Below, piece after piece: positions 54,174-62,720 of a DNA stretch of 64,000 bases (its first letter is position 1; each line of letters begins with the position of its first letter). The position numbers and the translations under genes are program-made. The notes beneath the pieces were generated by a model that worked only from the letters and a program-made list of their open reading frames with translations, ran no database searches and was not told the origin of the DNA. Origin of the DNA: SB25 sp050180705 (lineage in GTDB: Bacteria > Bacteroidota > Bacteroidia > Bacteroidales > Tenuifilaceae); assembly GCA_050180705.1 (NCBI GenBank), contig JBFXDX010000014.1:1-64000 (forward strand), in the 5' to 3' direction.

Positions 54174-56369
54174 ATGACATTTTTAAAGAGTATCTGCTTT
54201 GCACTAATAATCTTGATTACAACTTCGAAAGGTGTATTGGCCGATGAAGGGTTATGGATTCCTTCGCTACTAAGTAAATACACCCTTAAAGATATGAAAA
54301 AGGCAGGTTTTAAACTTACCGAGGAGGATATTTATAGTATTAACAAGGCTTGCCTTTCAAATGCAGTTGTAGGCTTATCATCGGAAGGAATGGGGCTAAC
54401 CAATTTCTGTAGTGGCTCTTTCATATCGGATAAGGGACTTGTAATAACCAACTATCATTGTGTAATGCGTTACATAGAACAATACTCCAACCCAGGACAA
54501 GATCTACTGGCCAACGGATACTGGGCCGACTCATTATCAGGCGAAATTAGAGCGTTCGACTTATATGTTCACCAGTTAATGCAGGTAATCGATGTTACAG
54601 AACTTCTTCTTAAAGGAACTCAAAACCTTAGCACTTCTGAAAAGGAACAATACATAAACAAACGATCGAAAATAATTACGGATAGCCTAACCAATGGCAA
54701 ATCTCTCGACGGACTTGTTTCATCTTACTTTGGTGGAAATCAATACCTCTTATCGTTATACAAAGTATTCAAAGATGTTCGAATTGTTGGCGTACCTCCC
54801 ATTAGCGTTGGTAAATTTGGTGGAGATACCGACAACTGGCAATGGCCTCGGCATACTGGAGACTTTGCATTTCTTCGGGTGTATGCCAATAAGTCGAACA
54901 AACCAGCAGCATATAACAAGCACAACTTACCCTATACACCAGAAAAATTCCTAACTATAAACGCAAATGGGGTTAAGGAAGGTGATTTCGCAATGGTAAT
55001 GGGCTATCCTAGTTCAACCCGCAGATATATCCCGTCCTTCGCCCTTGAGAAAATAATTAAGGATGATAATAACTTTAGAATTGCCATCCGAGAAATAAAG
55101 ATAAATGCGATGAAAGATGGGATAACACGAGATCCCAACCTTAAATTCAGATACACAACCCGAATAAGTTCATTAACAAATCAAATGCTTAAATACAAAG
55201 GCGAATTAAATGGCGAAAATATATTTGGGATTGTTGCTAAGCGAATTGACGAGGAAAAAGAATTTGAATCATGGATCAACCAAGAGGATGCTCGTAAAGC
55301 AAAATATGGCAACCTGCTCGACTCTATGAGAAAACATTATGCAATTGTATCGCTATATAATAAAGCCGATCTACTTTTTAACGAATCGGCCATTAATGGT
55401 GCAGAGATAGTTCCAATTGCTGGTAAATTCGAGAAATTAGTATCAATAGTTACAAGCAAACGCAAATCAGCGGCAAAGGCTGCACTAGGCGAAGCGAAAC
55501 ACCTAAAAACACTAATTCATCAAATTTACAACAACTACAACGCTGAGGTCGACTCCAAAATATTTGGAGAAATGCTTAAGATATACTACAACAACCTCCC
55601 CAAAAACTTCCAGTCCGATTATATGAAAAAGATTGGCACAAAATACAATGGCGATTTTGAAAAGTTTACCGAAGAAGCCTTTGCTACAACATTCTTAACA
55701 GACAGCAATAAGGTTGTTGAGTTTCTAGATAGCGTTCCATCCAAGGGTATCGAACTTTTAACATCAGATCCTATTTACCAAATGGCCATTGGATTTTACA
55801 GAACGTATGTAGATAAAATAAACATGCAACGCAACAAATTACAAGCAGAACAACGCGAAAATTATGCTCTATACCAAGAAGGCATAGCCGAAATGCATGG
55901 AAAAGAGAACCTTTATCCCGATGCAAATAAAACCTTGCGATTATCCTACGGTAAGGTTTTTGGACTTGTACCAAACGATGGAGAAACATTTGAGTATACC
56001 ACAACAGCCGATGGTATCCTTGAGAAGAGAATGAAAAACACCGAGAACGTTGATTATAAATTACCGGTAAGACTTAAAAATCTTATAGAAACTAAGGATT
56101 ATGGAAGATATGGGAATGATGGAGAACTTAATGTAAACTTCATAACCAACTGCCATACAAGCAGTGGAAACTCGGGTAGCCCTGTAATCGATGCTAAAGG
56201 ACAACTCATAGGTGTAAACTTCGACAGAATTTGGCAGGGAGTTTATTCCGACTACATGTACAACGACGAATATTGCCGAAATATTAGTGTAGATGTACGA
56301 TACATACTGTTTTTTGTAGAAAAGTTTGCAAAAGCAGATCGCATAGTCAACGAGCTAACTATTAAGTAA
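54174..56369 (+). CDS. S46-family dipeptidyl peptidase, DPP11-like
   Basis: 731 residues from the ATG at 54174 (MTFLKSICFALIILITTSKG is a signal peptide; the earlier in-frame ATG at 54123 adds an unlikely prefix). Chymotrypsin-like fold: catalytic His in GLVITNYHCVMR, Asp expected in the TDNWQWPRHTGD region, and Ser in SSGNSGSPVID. Counting 18 residues from this Ser leads to the Arg in NFDRIW. In Porphyromonas DPP11 the residue 18 after the nucleophile (Arg673 after Ser655) confers Asp/Glu specificity, while DPP7 has Gly; this predicts acidic P1 preference. It removes N-terminal dipeptides in the periplasm. Last gene of the locus, before a strong terminator. Confidence 0.93.
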   Translation: MTFLKSICFALIILITTSKGVLADEGLWIPSLLSKYTLKDMKKAGFKLTEEDIYSINKACLSNAVVGLSSEGMGLTNFCSGSFISDKGLVITNYHCVMRYIEQYSNPGQDLLANGYWADSLSGEIRAFDLYVHQLMQVIDVTELLLKGTQNLSTSEKEQYINKRSKIITDSLTNGKSLDGLVSSYFGGNQYLLSLYKVFKDVRIVGVPPISVGKFGGDTDNWQWPRHTGDFAFLRVYANKSNKPAAYNKHNLPYTPEKFLTINANGVKEGDFAMVMGYPSSTRRYIPSFALEKIIKDDNNFRIAIREIKINAMKDGITRDPNLKFRYTTRISSLTNQMLKYKGELNGENIFGIVAKRIDEEKEFESWINQEDARKAKYGNLLDSMRKHYAIVSLYNKADLLFNESAINGAEIVPIAGKFEKLVSIVTSKRKSAAKAALGEAKHLKTLIHQIYNNYNAEVDSKIFGEMLKIYYNNLPKNFQSDYMKKIGTKYNGDFEKFTEEAFATTFLTDSNKVVEFLDSVPSKGIELLTSDPIYQMAIGFYRTYVDKINMQRNKLQAEQRENYALYQEGIAEMHGKENLYPDANKTLRLSYGKVFGLVPNDGETFEYTTTADGILEKRMKNTENVDYKLPVRLKNLIETKDYGRYGNDGELNVNFITNCHTSSGNSGSPVIDAKGQLIGVNFDRIWQGVYSDYMYNDEYCRNISVDVRYILFFVEKFAKADRIVNELTIK

Positions 56370-56434
56370 TAAAATTTAGGTTTAGGTTAAAATCCCATCG
56401 GGGTATAGTAGTTAGGTTAGTTAATTAAAGGGTG

Positions 56435-56462
56435 ATAACGGCAAGGATTTCCTTGCCGTTAT
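56435..56462 (+). terminator. Terminator of the SusCD-peptidase locus
   Basis: ATAACGGCAAGG pairs perfectly with CCTTGCCGTTAT around ATTT, followed by TTATT. It is 65 nt after the S46 stop codon. Confidence 0.85.
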
Positions 56463-56496
56463 TTATTAAACAACATAAAAACATTACTTTTAAAAC

Positions 56497-56886
56497 ATGA
56501 AAACAATCCGATTAACCACATGCAGCAATGCCATTGAGGCAAACATGATAAAAAATCTTTTAGAAAACGAAGGTATAAACTGTTTTCTAACTAATGAGAA
56601 TTTCAGTACTCTTATGCCTGGGCACACAGGAATGCTTGGTTCTGGAGTACAAATTATTATAGACGAAGATGATCTCGAGAAAGCAACAAAAGCCCTCGAA
56701 AGTTTACAACAAAACGAAGAAATTATATGTCCTCATTGCAATTCAAAAAACATACGTTTTGGGCTCGGTAAAAATAAACTAAAAAAGATCTTTGTTGTAA
56801 TTTTATCATTACTCTCATCAACACCTTTCAACAATATCAACAACACTTATTACTGTAATAATTGCAAAAAGGATTTTTTCAAATAA
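56497..56886 (+). CDS. DUF2007-like protein with C-terminal zinc ribbon
   Basis: 129 residues. The N-terminal half fits the 'putative signal transducing' DUF2007 fold (NAIEANMIKNLLENEGINCF, then VQIIIDEDDLEKATKAL). It is followed by CPHC near residue 77 and CNNC near residue 122, a split zinc ribbon with a hydrophobic stretch between (KKIFVVILSLLSSTPF). The segment between the Cys pairs is odd for a ribbon and may be membrane-associated. Function unknown; transcribed alone. Confidence 0.78.
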   Translation: MKTIRLTTCSNAIEANMIKNLLENEGINCFLTNENFSTLMPGHTGMLGSGVQIIIDEDDLEKATKALESLQQNEEIICPHCNSKNIRFGLGKNKLKKIFVVILSLLSSTPFNNINNTYYCNNCKKDFFK

Positions 56887-57017
56887 ACGTACAACGCAAC
56901 AGCATATTTAATCAACAAAATTTTTAAAATATAGCAACGATTAAAAATAGTTATTACTTTTACTCTCCCCAGAGTCAAGCAAGAACCTTACTATAAAATT
57001 CAAACTCTTTTACAAAG

Positions 57018-57026
57018 AAAGGAGGT
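57018..57026 (+). promoter_or_regulatory. Orphan Shine-Dalgarno-like sequence
   Basis: AAAGGAGGT, a near-perfect Shine-Dalgarno, with no start codon within the next 15 nt. It lies about 95 nt before the ATG of the membrane-protein gene at 57121. Confidence 0.4.
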
Positions 57027-57120
57027 AAGGTATAACTATATAAATCCAAATTTAAGTATCTAAACAAAAATTTATAGTTCAAACAATTCCATGCATTTGC
57101 ATAACATAAGAAATCAAAAA

Positions 57121-57648
57121 ATGACAAAAAAAGACTTATTCCGCCTAATTATAAAAGTTTTCGGCCTTTACTCTACAATATCAAGTATTTTTTACTTCGT
57201 TCCTAACTACACGGTACTAATATTAAGAGAGCCCGACTTTCTTGGTATAGTATGGTTAATTTTGGCTCTTACAATCATCATAATTCTGTTTCTATTTTTA
57301 ATCTTTAAACCCGACAGCATTATAAAAGCGTTTCGATTGGATAAGGGATTCGACGAAAATAGAATTGAGTTTCAAAACTTTGGTGCCGAAAACATTGTTA
57401 AACTGGCCATTGTTCTGTTTGCAGGAATGATCATCATCAACAATATTCCAACATTCCTTAGCAATGCCTATTTTAGCATAAAATTGTTTGTACAACAGAA
57501 TAGATTTGACACTTCGTTCCGCGAAAACGACTACATTCACCTAGCAACCAGCGGAATTAGTATGTTTATCGGATACCTTCTACTTACAAACTACAATGCT
57601 GTGGCAAAATTTTTAGTAAGAAAAGAGGCTGAAAACCAAATAAAGTAG
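57121..57648 (+). CDS. Four-pass membrane protein, unknown
   Basis: 175 residues from the ATG at 57121. Hydrophobic segments lie at about 9-28, 37-60, 87-105 and 141-160. The connecting region is charged (RLDKGFDENRIEFQNFGAEN). No family was recognised. An upstream in-frame ATG (57091) adds ten hydrophilic residues and is less likely. It is followed by a very long perfect hairpin. Confidence 0.68.
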   Translation: MTKKDLFRLIIKVFGLYSTISSIFYFVPNYTVLILREPDFLGIVWLILALTIIIILFLFLIFKPDSIIKAFRLDKGFDENRIEFQNFGAENIVKLAIVLFAGMIIINNIPTFLSNAYFSIKLFVQQNRFDTSFRENDYIHLATSGISMFIGYLLLTNYNAVAKFLVRKEAENQIK

Positions 57649-57680
57649 AACAAACAAAACATCCAAGCAGATAAATATTA

Positions 57681-57731
57681 GGGTTAAAGAAAATAGTCCA
57701 TGTAAAATACATGGACTATTTTCTTTAACCC
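57681..57731. terminator. Perfect 23-bp hairpin, probable bidirectional terminator
   Basis: Arms at 57681-57703 and 57709-57731 are fully complementary (GGGTTAAAGAAAATAGTCCA and so on) around AAAAT. The 3' arm contains TATTTTCTTTAA rather than a pure T-tract. Confidence 0.75.
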
Positions 57732-57774
57732 AAGGAATTAGTATTAATTCGAGAAAAATAAGCCATATTTTACT

Positions 57775-57782
57775 TACCTTTG
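57775..57782 (+). promoter_or_regulatory. -7 box (TACCTTTG) of upp
   Basis: A perfect TAnnTTTG with the start site expected near 57788. It places the upp start at the ATG at 57803 and not at the TTG at 57785, which would be untranscribed. Confidence 0.65.
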
Positions 57783-57802
57783 TTTTGTCTAAACAAAACA
57801 AA

Positions 57803-58453
57803 ATGGTACGCATACTTGGCAATCAGGATTCAGTTCTAAATCAGTTTATCTCAGAACTCCGCAACATTGAAGTACAAAACGATTTCATGCGCTTTAGAAG
57901 AAACCTTGAAAGGTGTGGCGAAATATTCGCCTACGAACTCAGCAAGGAACTACACTATGAGTCAAAGCAGGTTCAAACACCACTTGGAGTAGCAGAGGTT
58001 AATCTTTCCAACGAAACCATTGTTCTTGCTACAATTCTAAGAGCAGGACTTCCTTTGCATCAAGGTATGCTAAACTATTTCGACAAAGCTGAAAATGCAT
58101 TTATATCTGCATACAGAAAATACAGCAATGATGGTACTTTTAGAATTCAATTCGAGCACATATCCTGTCCTAACATCGAAGGAAAAACTCTCATTCTGAT
58201 AGATCCAATGCTTGCAACAGGCGCATCAATGCTTCTCGCTCACAAAGCGCTGCTAGAGAGAGGAACTCCTGCACATACTCATATTGTATCGGTTATTGCA
58301 TCGAAAGAGGGTGTTGAGTACATGAAACGCAATTTGTCATCGAAAAACACTACACTTTGGCTCGGTGCTGTTGACGACGAGTTAACCGTTAAATCGTACA
58401 TTGTACCAGGGATTGGTGACGCTGGCGATTTAGCTTACGGAAAGAAAGAATAA
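57803..58453 (+). CDS. upp: Uracil phosphoribosyltransferase-like protein
   Basis: 216 residues from the ATG at 57803. The PRPP motif is LILIDPMLATGASM (about residue 130), with the uracil-binding loop VPGIGDAGDLAYG at the C-terminus; RAGLPLHQGM is the N-terminal substrate loop. It salvages uracil to UMP. The sequence fits the Bacteroidota branch of UPRTs. Transcribed alone and ended by a terminator at 58476-58503. Confidence 0.95.
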   Translation: MVRILGNQDSVLNQFISELRNIEVQNDFMRFRRNLERCGEIFAYELSKELHYESKQVQTPLGVAEVNLSNETIVLATILRAGLPLHQGMLNYFDKAENAFISAYRKYSNDGTFRIQFEHISCPNIEGKTLILIDPMLATGASMLLAHKALLERGTPAHTHIVSVIASKEGVEYMKRNLSSKNTTLWLGAVDDELTVKSYIVPGIGDAGDLAYGKKE

Positions 58454-58475
58454 ACATCCGAATAAACTATATGAG

Positions 58476-58503
58476 AAAGGAAAGTACCTCAATGCTTTCC
58501 TTT
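58476..58503 (+). terminator. Terminator of upp
   Basis: AAAGGAAAG pairs with CTTTCCTTT around a 10-nt loop, with T continuing to 58506. It lies 22 nt after the upp stop. Confidence 0.8.
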
Positions 58504-58589
58504 TTTGTTATGCAATATCTACACCTACTATCATCAATTCAAAACTAGTGTTTGCCATGCTTTAAATCTTAAAGTTTGCAATACAACCA

Positions 58590-58620
58590 TTGACTTCTCG
58601 GTAATAATAAGGTAACTTTG
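58590..58620 (+). promoter_or_regulatory. Promoter of the small membrane protein gene
   Basis: TTG at 58590-58592, a 20-nt spacer, TAACTTTG at 58613-58620: an excellent fit to the phylum consensus. The ATG at 58641 follows the -7 box by 20 nt. Confidence 0.7.
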
Positions 58621-58640
58621 ACTTGATAAACTTTATAGCC

Positions 58641-59024
58641 ATGAGCAAAGCAATCAAGTTAGTCCATTGGTCTCCACGCATCCTTTGCATTATTGCAATC
58701 CTGTTTATCAGCATGTTTGCGCTGGATGCATTTGAAGACAATACAACTATCTGGCAAAAGATTGGAGCATTTGCCATTCATCTTATTCCATCATACATTC
58801 TAACGGCACTCCTTATAGTTGCATGGAAATGGGAACGTATTGGTGGAATTTTTTTCATTGCAATTGGATTAGGATTTATGCCTTTCATAATTATGCATAA
58901 CTATGCAATGAACCAATCGGTACTATGGACTTCAATCATAGTACTATCAATCAACATTCCTTTTGTAATTGTGGGAATTCTATTCCTTATAAGTCATCAC
59001 CTAAAACTCAAAAACCGCCAATAG
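58641..59024 (+). CDS. Small four-pass membrane protein, unknown
   Basis: 127 residues from the ATG at 58641, which follows the promoter. Four hydrophobic segments (about 13-30, 42-63, 68-86, 96-118) with few charged residues between. This resembles small membrane proteins common in Bacteroidota without known function. An upstream in-frame TTG is excluded by the promoter position. Confidence 0.75.
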   Translation: MSKAIKLVHWSPRILCIIAILFISMFALDAFEDNTTIWQKIGAFAIHLIPSYILTALLIVAWKWERIGGIFFIAIGLGFMPFIIMHNYAMNQSVLWTSIIVLSINIPFVIVGILFLISHHLKLKNRQ

Positions 59025-59047
59025 TCAACAGTTCAATCAAAACTAGG

Positions 59048-59554
59048 CTAGCAATTACCAACCGCTACAGGCTGATACTTCCAAACTTTGCTCTCATCGG
59101 GACATGTTACAAGAAGTTCGTGAGTGGTAAGAGAGAATAATGGATGTATAAAATCAGTTGCAATCTCGTTTAGTGGCTCCAACACAAAGCGACGTTTATG
59201 CATTTGCTTATGAGGGACTGTTAAATCGGGTGTTAGCATTATTTGATGATCGTAAAAAATAATATCTACATCAACGGTTCGCGAAGCATAGCCAGCACCA
59301 TTACGAACGCGTCCCATTTTGGTCTCAACGTACGATATTTCAAGCATTATTGCTGCAGGACTAAGACAAGTATCAACAACTAAAACCTGATTTAGGAAGT
59401 TATGTTCACTGTCAAATCCCCAAGGTTCCGATTCGTAAATAGAAGACTCTTTACTAATGTTACCTATTCTTTCAGATATTAGCCTACGAGTTTCACCTAA
59501 GTTAAACTCTCTATCGCCAATATTTCCGCCTATTGTGAAATAAACCTTTGCCAT
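59048..59554 (-). CDS. folK: Hydroxymethyldihydropteridine pyrophosphokinase FolK
   Basis: 168 residues from the ATG at 59552-59554; a start further upstream would overlap the promoter. The motifs are IGGNIGDREFNL, FLNQVLVVDTCLSP, the HPPK signature region SRTVDVDIIFYDHQIM and VPHKQMHKRRFVLEPL. It transfers pyrophosphate from ATP to 6-hydroxymethyldihydropterin in folate synthesis. Divergent from sppA, an arrangement seen in other Bacteroidota. Confidence 0.96.
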   Translation of the reverse strand: MAKVYFTIGGNIGDREFNLGETRRLISERIGNISKESSIYESEPWGFDSEHNFLNQVLVVDTCLSPAAIMLEISYVETKMGRVRNGAGYASRTVDVDIIFYDHQIMLTPDLTVPHKQMHKRRFVLEPLNEIATDFIHPLFSLTTHELLVTCPDESKVWKYQPVAVGNC

Positions 59555-59574
59555 TCTAGTATAATTTAAGACCA

Positions 59575-59606
59575 CAAACTTATGGTAAATTTCATTAAAA
59601 AATCAA
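59575..59606 (-). promoter_or_regulatory. Promoter of folK
   Basis: On the minus strand TTG (59604-59606), a 21-nt spacer, and TAAGTTTG (59575-59582). The expected start site is about 14 nt before the folK ATG. Confidence 0.65.
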
Positions 59607-59727
59607 CCAATTGGAATTTTTTTCAGCATATTTAATTAACATACAACCAACAATATATAAACAAGGGCACAACGCCGAAATCGAAAGATTTAAAACAAAT
59701 AAACCTATATATCATTCATTTTTTACT

Positions 59728-59735
59728 TAAATTTG
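59728..59735 (+). promoter_or_regulatory. -7 box (TAAATTTG) of sppA
   Basis: A perfect TAnnTTTG, 65 nt before the sppA ATG. A -33 TTG was not found, so the assignment rests on one element. Confidence 0.4.
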
Positions 59736-59800
59736 ATTTTGTAATGTAACAAATCAACGACTAAACTGTCAAATACTATTATAACTAAATCACTAAGCAC

Positions 59801-61564
59801 ATGAAAAATTTCTTCAAACACTTATTAATCAACATACTGGGTGTATTCGTATCGTTATTGCTTCTGTTTTTTGTAATGATAGGAGTAATTGGCGCAATGG
59901 TTTCGGCTGGCGACAAACCAACCGAAGTCAAGGAGAACTCAATTCTTTATATCAATTTTGATAAAGAAATAGTTGACCGCGCAAGTGATAATCCTTTCGA
60001 AGGATTCAACTTCGCCTCGATGCAGCCAAACACAAAAATGGGATTAAACAATATCCTAAAAGCCATCGACAATGCCAAGGAAGATCCTAATATCAAAGGT
60101 ATTTTCATGGAAATTGATGCTGTTGGAGCAGGCGCTGCAACGGTTGAAGAAATCCGCGATGCTTTAATTGACTTTAAAACTTCGGGCAAATTTATCATCA
60201 GCTATAGCGATACATACAGCCAAAAAGCATACTACTTAGCAACTGTATCCGACAAGGTTTACCTAAACCCTGAAGGAATGGTTGAATGGATGGGCTTACG
60301 TTCCGAAGTAATGTTTTTCAAGGGTGCCTTAGAGAAACTTGGTGTTGAACCACAAATTCTTCGTCATGGCAAATTTAAAAGTGCCGTTGAACCATTCATG
60401 CTAGACAAAATGAGCGCAGAGAATCGCGAGCAAACATTAACCTATATGGGCTCAATATGGAATCACTGGGTTGATGGAATCTCAAAATCGCGCAATATAT
60501 CTGTAGATAAACTGAATAGTTTAGCTAACAATATGGAAATTTTCAACGGAAAATCCTGCATGGAAAACAACATGATCGATAGTCTGATTTACAAAGATCA
60601 ACTTATCGACAAGTTAAAAGAGCTAACCGAAACTCCCGAAAAAGATGATCTAAACACTGTTACTCTTGCAAAATATTTCAAGGTTCCTTCCAAGAAAGCC
60701 AAATTCATGAAAGACAAGATTGCTGTTATTTATGCTCAAGGAGAAATCGGAATGGGCGAAGGCGGCGACGATGCTATTGGCTCCGATGGATTATCACGTG
60801 CAATCAGAAAAGCACGCCGCGATAGTTCGATCAAAGCTATTGTATTCCGTATTAACTCTCCTGGCGGTAGCGCACTTGCTTCGGAAGTTATTTGGCGCGA
60901 GGTTGAATTGGCAAACAAGGTAAAACCTGTTATCGTATCGATGGGCGATGTTGCCGCATCTGGCGGTTACTACATTGCTGCACCTGCAACTACAATCTTG
61001 GCAAGCCCAACAACAATTACTGGTTCAATTGGGGTATTTGGTTTGTTCTTCAACTTCCAAAATGTCATGAATAAAAAATTAGGGATCAACATCGACGTTG
61101 TAAAAACTAACGATCATGCCGATTTCTTTAGCGTATATCGCCCTATGAGTGCTGAGGAAAAAGCCGTAGGTCAAAAATTCATTGAGGAAACCTACCAAAC
61201 CTTTATTGGCCACGTTGCTACAGGCAGAAGCCTAGAAGTTGAAAAAGTTGACGAAATTGGACAAGGTCGTGTTTGGAGCGGCGTTAATGCAAAAGACATC
61301 AAACTTGTTGATGAATTTGGCGGACTAAATGCTGCTATTAAACTTGCTGCAGAAAAAGCCAACGTAGAAAAATACAGGTTAATTGAACTTCCCGAGCAGA
61401 AAGATCCAGTCCAAGAATTAATTAAAGGCATGACTGGCGAAGCTAAAGCATTCTTCCTAAAAGATGAACTTGGAGTAACCTATAAGAGCTACAGCAGAAT
61501 TGTTAACATGATTCAGAACCAAGGTGTACAGGCACGTATCCCTTACGATGTTGAAGTATATTAA
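59801..61564 (+). CDS. sppA: Signal peptide peptidase SppA (long form)
   Basis: 587 residues, tandem S49 domains with one N-terminal membrane anchor (about 6-33). The first domain carries the catalytic Lys in SYSDTYSQKAYYLA; the second has INSPGGSALASE and nucleophile Ser in VAASGGYYIAAPA. It degrades released signal peptides in the membrane. The 67-kDa double-domain form is the usual one in this phylum. Last residues are VQARIPYDVEVY. Confidence 0.96.
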   Translation: MKNFFKHLLINILGVFVSLLLLFFVMIGVIGAMVSAGDKPTEVKENSILYINFDKEIVDRASDNPFEGFNFASMQPNTKMGLNNILKAIDNAKEDPNIKGIFMEIDAVGAGAATVEEIRDALIDFKTSGKFIISYSDTYSQKAYYLATVSDKVYLNPEGMVEWMGLRSEVMFFKGALEKLGVEPQILRHGKFKSAVEPFMLDKMSAENREQTLTYMGSIWNHWVDGISKSRNISVDKLNSLANNMEIFNGKSCMENNMIDSLIYKDQLIDKLKELTETPEKDDLNTVTLAKYFKVPSKKAKFMKDKIAVIYAQGEIGMGEGGDDAIGSDGLSRAIRKARRDSSIKAIVFRINSPGGSALASEVIWREVELANKVKPVIVSMGDVAASGGYYIAAPATTILASPTTITGSIGVFGLFFNFQNVMNKKLGINIDVVKTNDHADFFSVYRPMSAEEKAVGQKFIEETYQTFIGHVATGRSLEVEKVDEIGQGRVWSGVNAKDIKLVDEFGGLNAAIKLAAEKANVEKYRLIELPEQKDPVQELIKGMTGEAKAFFLKDELGVTYKSYSRIVNMIQNQGVQARIPYDVEVY

Positions 61565-61638
61565 TAGGAAAGGCAGGTGACAGATGAACTAGTCTCATCA
61601 CCTGTTACTAAAAATATTAAAGTATTTTTCGTTAATTT

Positions 61639-61665
61639 GTCATCCGAAGCAATTCTTCGGATGAC
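61639..61665 (+). terminator. Hairpin plus T-tract directly before lpxK
   Basis: GTCATCCGAAG pairs perfectly with CTTCGGATGAC around CAATT, followed by seven T. It ends 14 nt before the lpxK ATG, so it either terminates sppA transcripts, with lpxK needing read-through, or is part of the lpxK leader. Confidence 0.8.
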
Positions 61666-61679
61666 TTTTTTTAAAGACT

Positions 61680-62720
61680 ATGCGAGCACTTCGGTTCATA
61701 CTACTACCAATATCATTCCTCTACTGGTTTGTCGTAAAGGTTAGGAACATTCTATTCGATATTAATCTACTCAAAGGCTATAGTCCTGATATATCATCAA
61801 TCTGCATTGGAAATGTCACAGTTGGAGGAACTGGAAAAACACCGCATTCCGAGTATTTAATCGAACTACTTCAAAATCAATTTAACGTTGGACTGCTTAG
61901 CCGTGGCTACAAAAGAAAATCAAAAGGTTTTAAAGTGGTTAAAACAGACTCTACGGTTGAGGAGGTCGGCGATGAACCTTTGCAAATAAAAATGAAGTAT
62001 CCCAATACAACTGTTGCTGTGGATGAAGATAGGGTGAATGGTACCAACGAAATGGTTTACAACTTTCCCGAAATGAATGTCCTTCTACTCGACGATGCCT
62101 TCCAGCATAGATACATCAAACCAGGATTATCGATACTGCTTACCGATTACAACAACCTAATTACTCGCGACTTTTTTCTGCCAACCGGTCGATTGCGCGA
62201 TAGTATTTCAGAAAAACGCAGGGCAAAAATCATTATCGTCACAAAGTGTCCTCCTGAATTATCGAATCAAGAAATGCTTAGAATAAGCAACGAACTAAAA
62301 CTAAAGAATAACCAAAGCCTTTATTTTTCGAGCATTAACTATGGAACAATAAAGCCTATTTTTGAAAACAGCACAACAGCCATAGAACTAAATAACAACT
62401 CAGAGGTTTACGCTCTGGCAGGAATAGCAAATCCACAACCATTTTTCAACTATCTTGTAAAAAACTTCCAAATTGTTGGTAAAAGATCCTATCCCGATCA
62501 TCACCACTTTTCAAAAAAAGAAATTCAACTTATCTTTGAAGGGTATTCTGAAAATACACTAGTTGTTACTACAGAAAAAGATGCAGCAAGAATTAGATGC
62601 TTAGACATAGATCCAATGTTTAAAGAAAAACTACACTATCTATCAATAAACATCAACTTCTTGAATAATGACACAGAAAAATTTAATAAACAAATAATAG
62701 ACTATGTTGGAAAAAATTAA
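61680..62720 (+). CDS. lpxK: Tetraacyldisaccharide 4'-kinase LpxK
   Basis: 346 residues. An N-terminal membrane-associated helix (FILLPISFLYWFVVKVRN) precedes the P-loop GNVTVGGTGKTPHSEYL. The HPPxxxxx-like region reads LLDDAFQHRYIKPG with the family's DDxxQH motif. It phosphorylates the lipid A precursor disaccharide at the 4' position. It overlaps the next gene by 17 nt. Confidence 0.96.
   Translation: MRALRFILLPISFLYWFVVKVRNILFDINLLKGYSPDISSICIGNVTVGGTGKTPHSEYLIELLQNQFNVGLLSRGYKRKSKGFKVVKTDSTVEEVGDEPLQIKMKYPNTTVAVDEDRVNGTNEMVYNFPEMNVLLLDDAFQHRYIKPGLSILLTDYNNLITRDFFLPTGRLRDSISEKRRAKIIIVTKCPPELSNQEMLRISNELKLKNNQSLYFSSINYGTIKPIFENSTTAIELNNNSEVYALAGIANPQPFFNYLVKNFQIVGKRSYPDHHHFSKKEIQLIFEGYSENTLVVTTEKDAARIRCLDIDPMFKEKLHYLSININFLNNDTEKFNKQIIDYVGKN

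Noticed and set aside
57785..57802. TTG start for upp
   Set aside because: It lies just 3 nt after the -7 box, before the expected transcription start.
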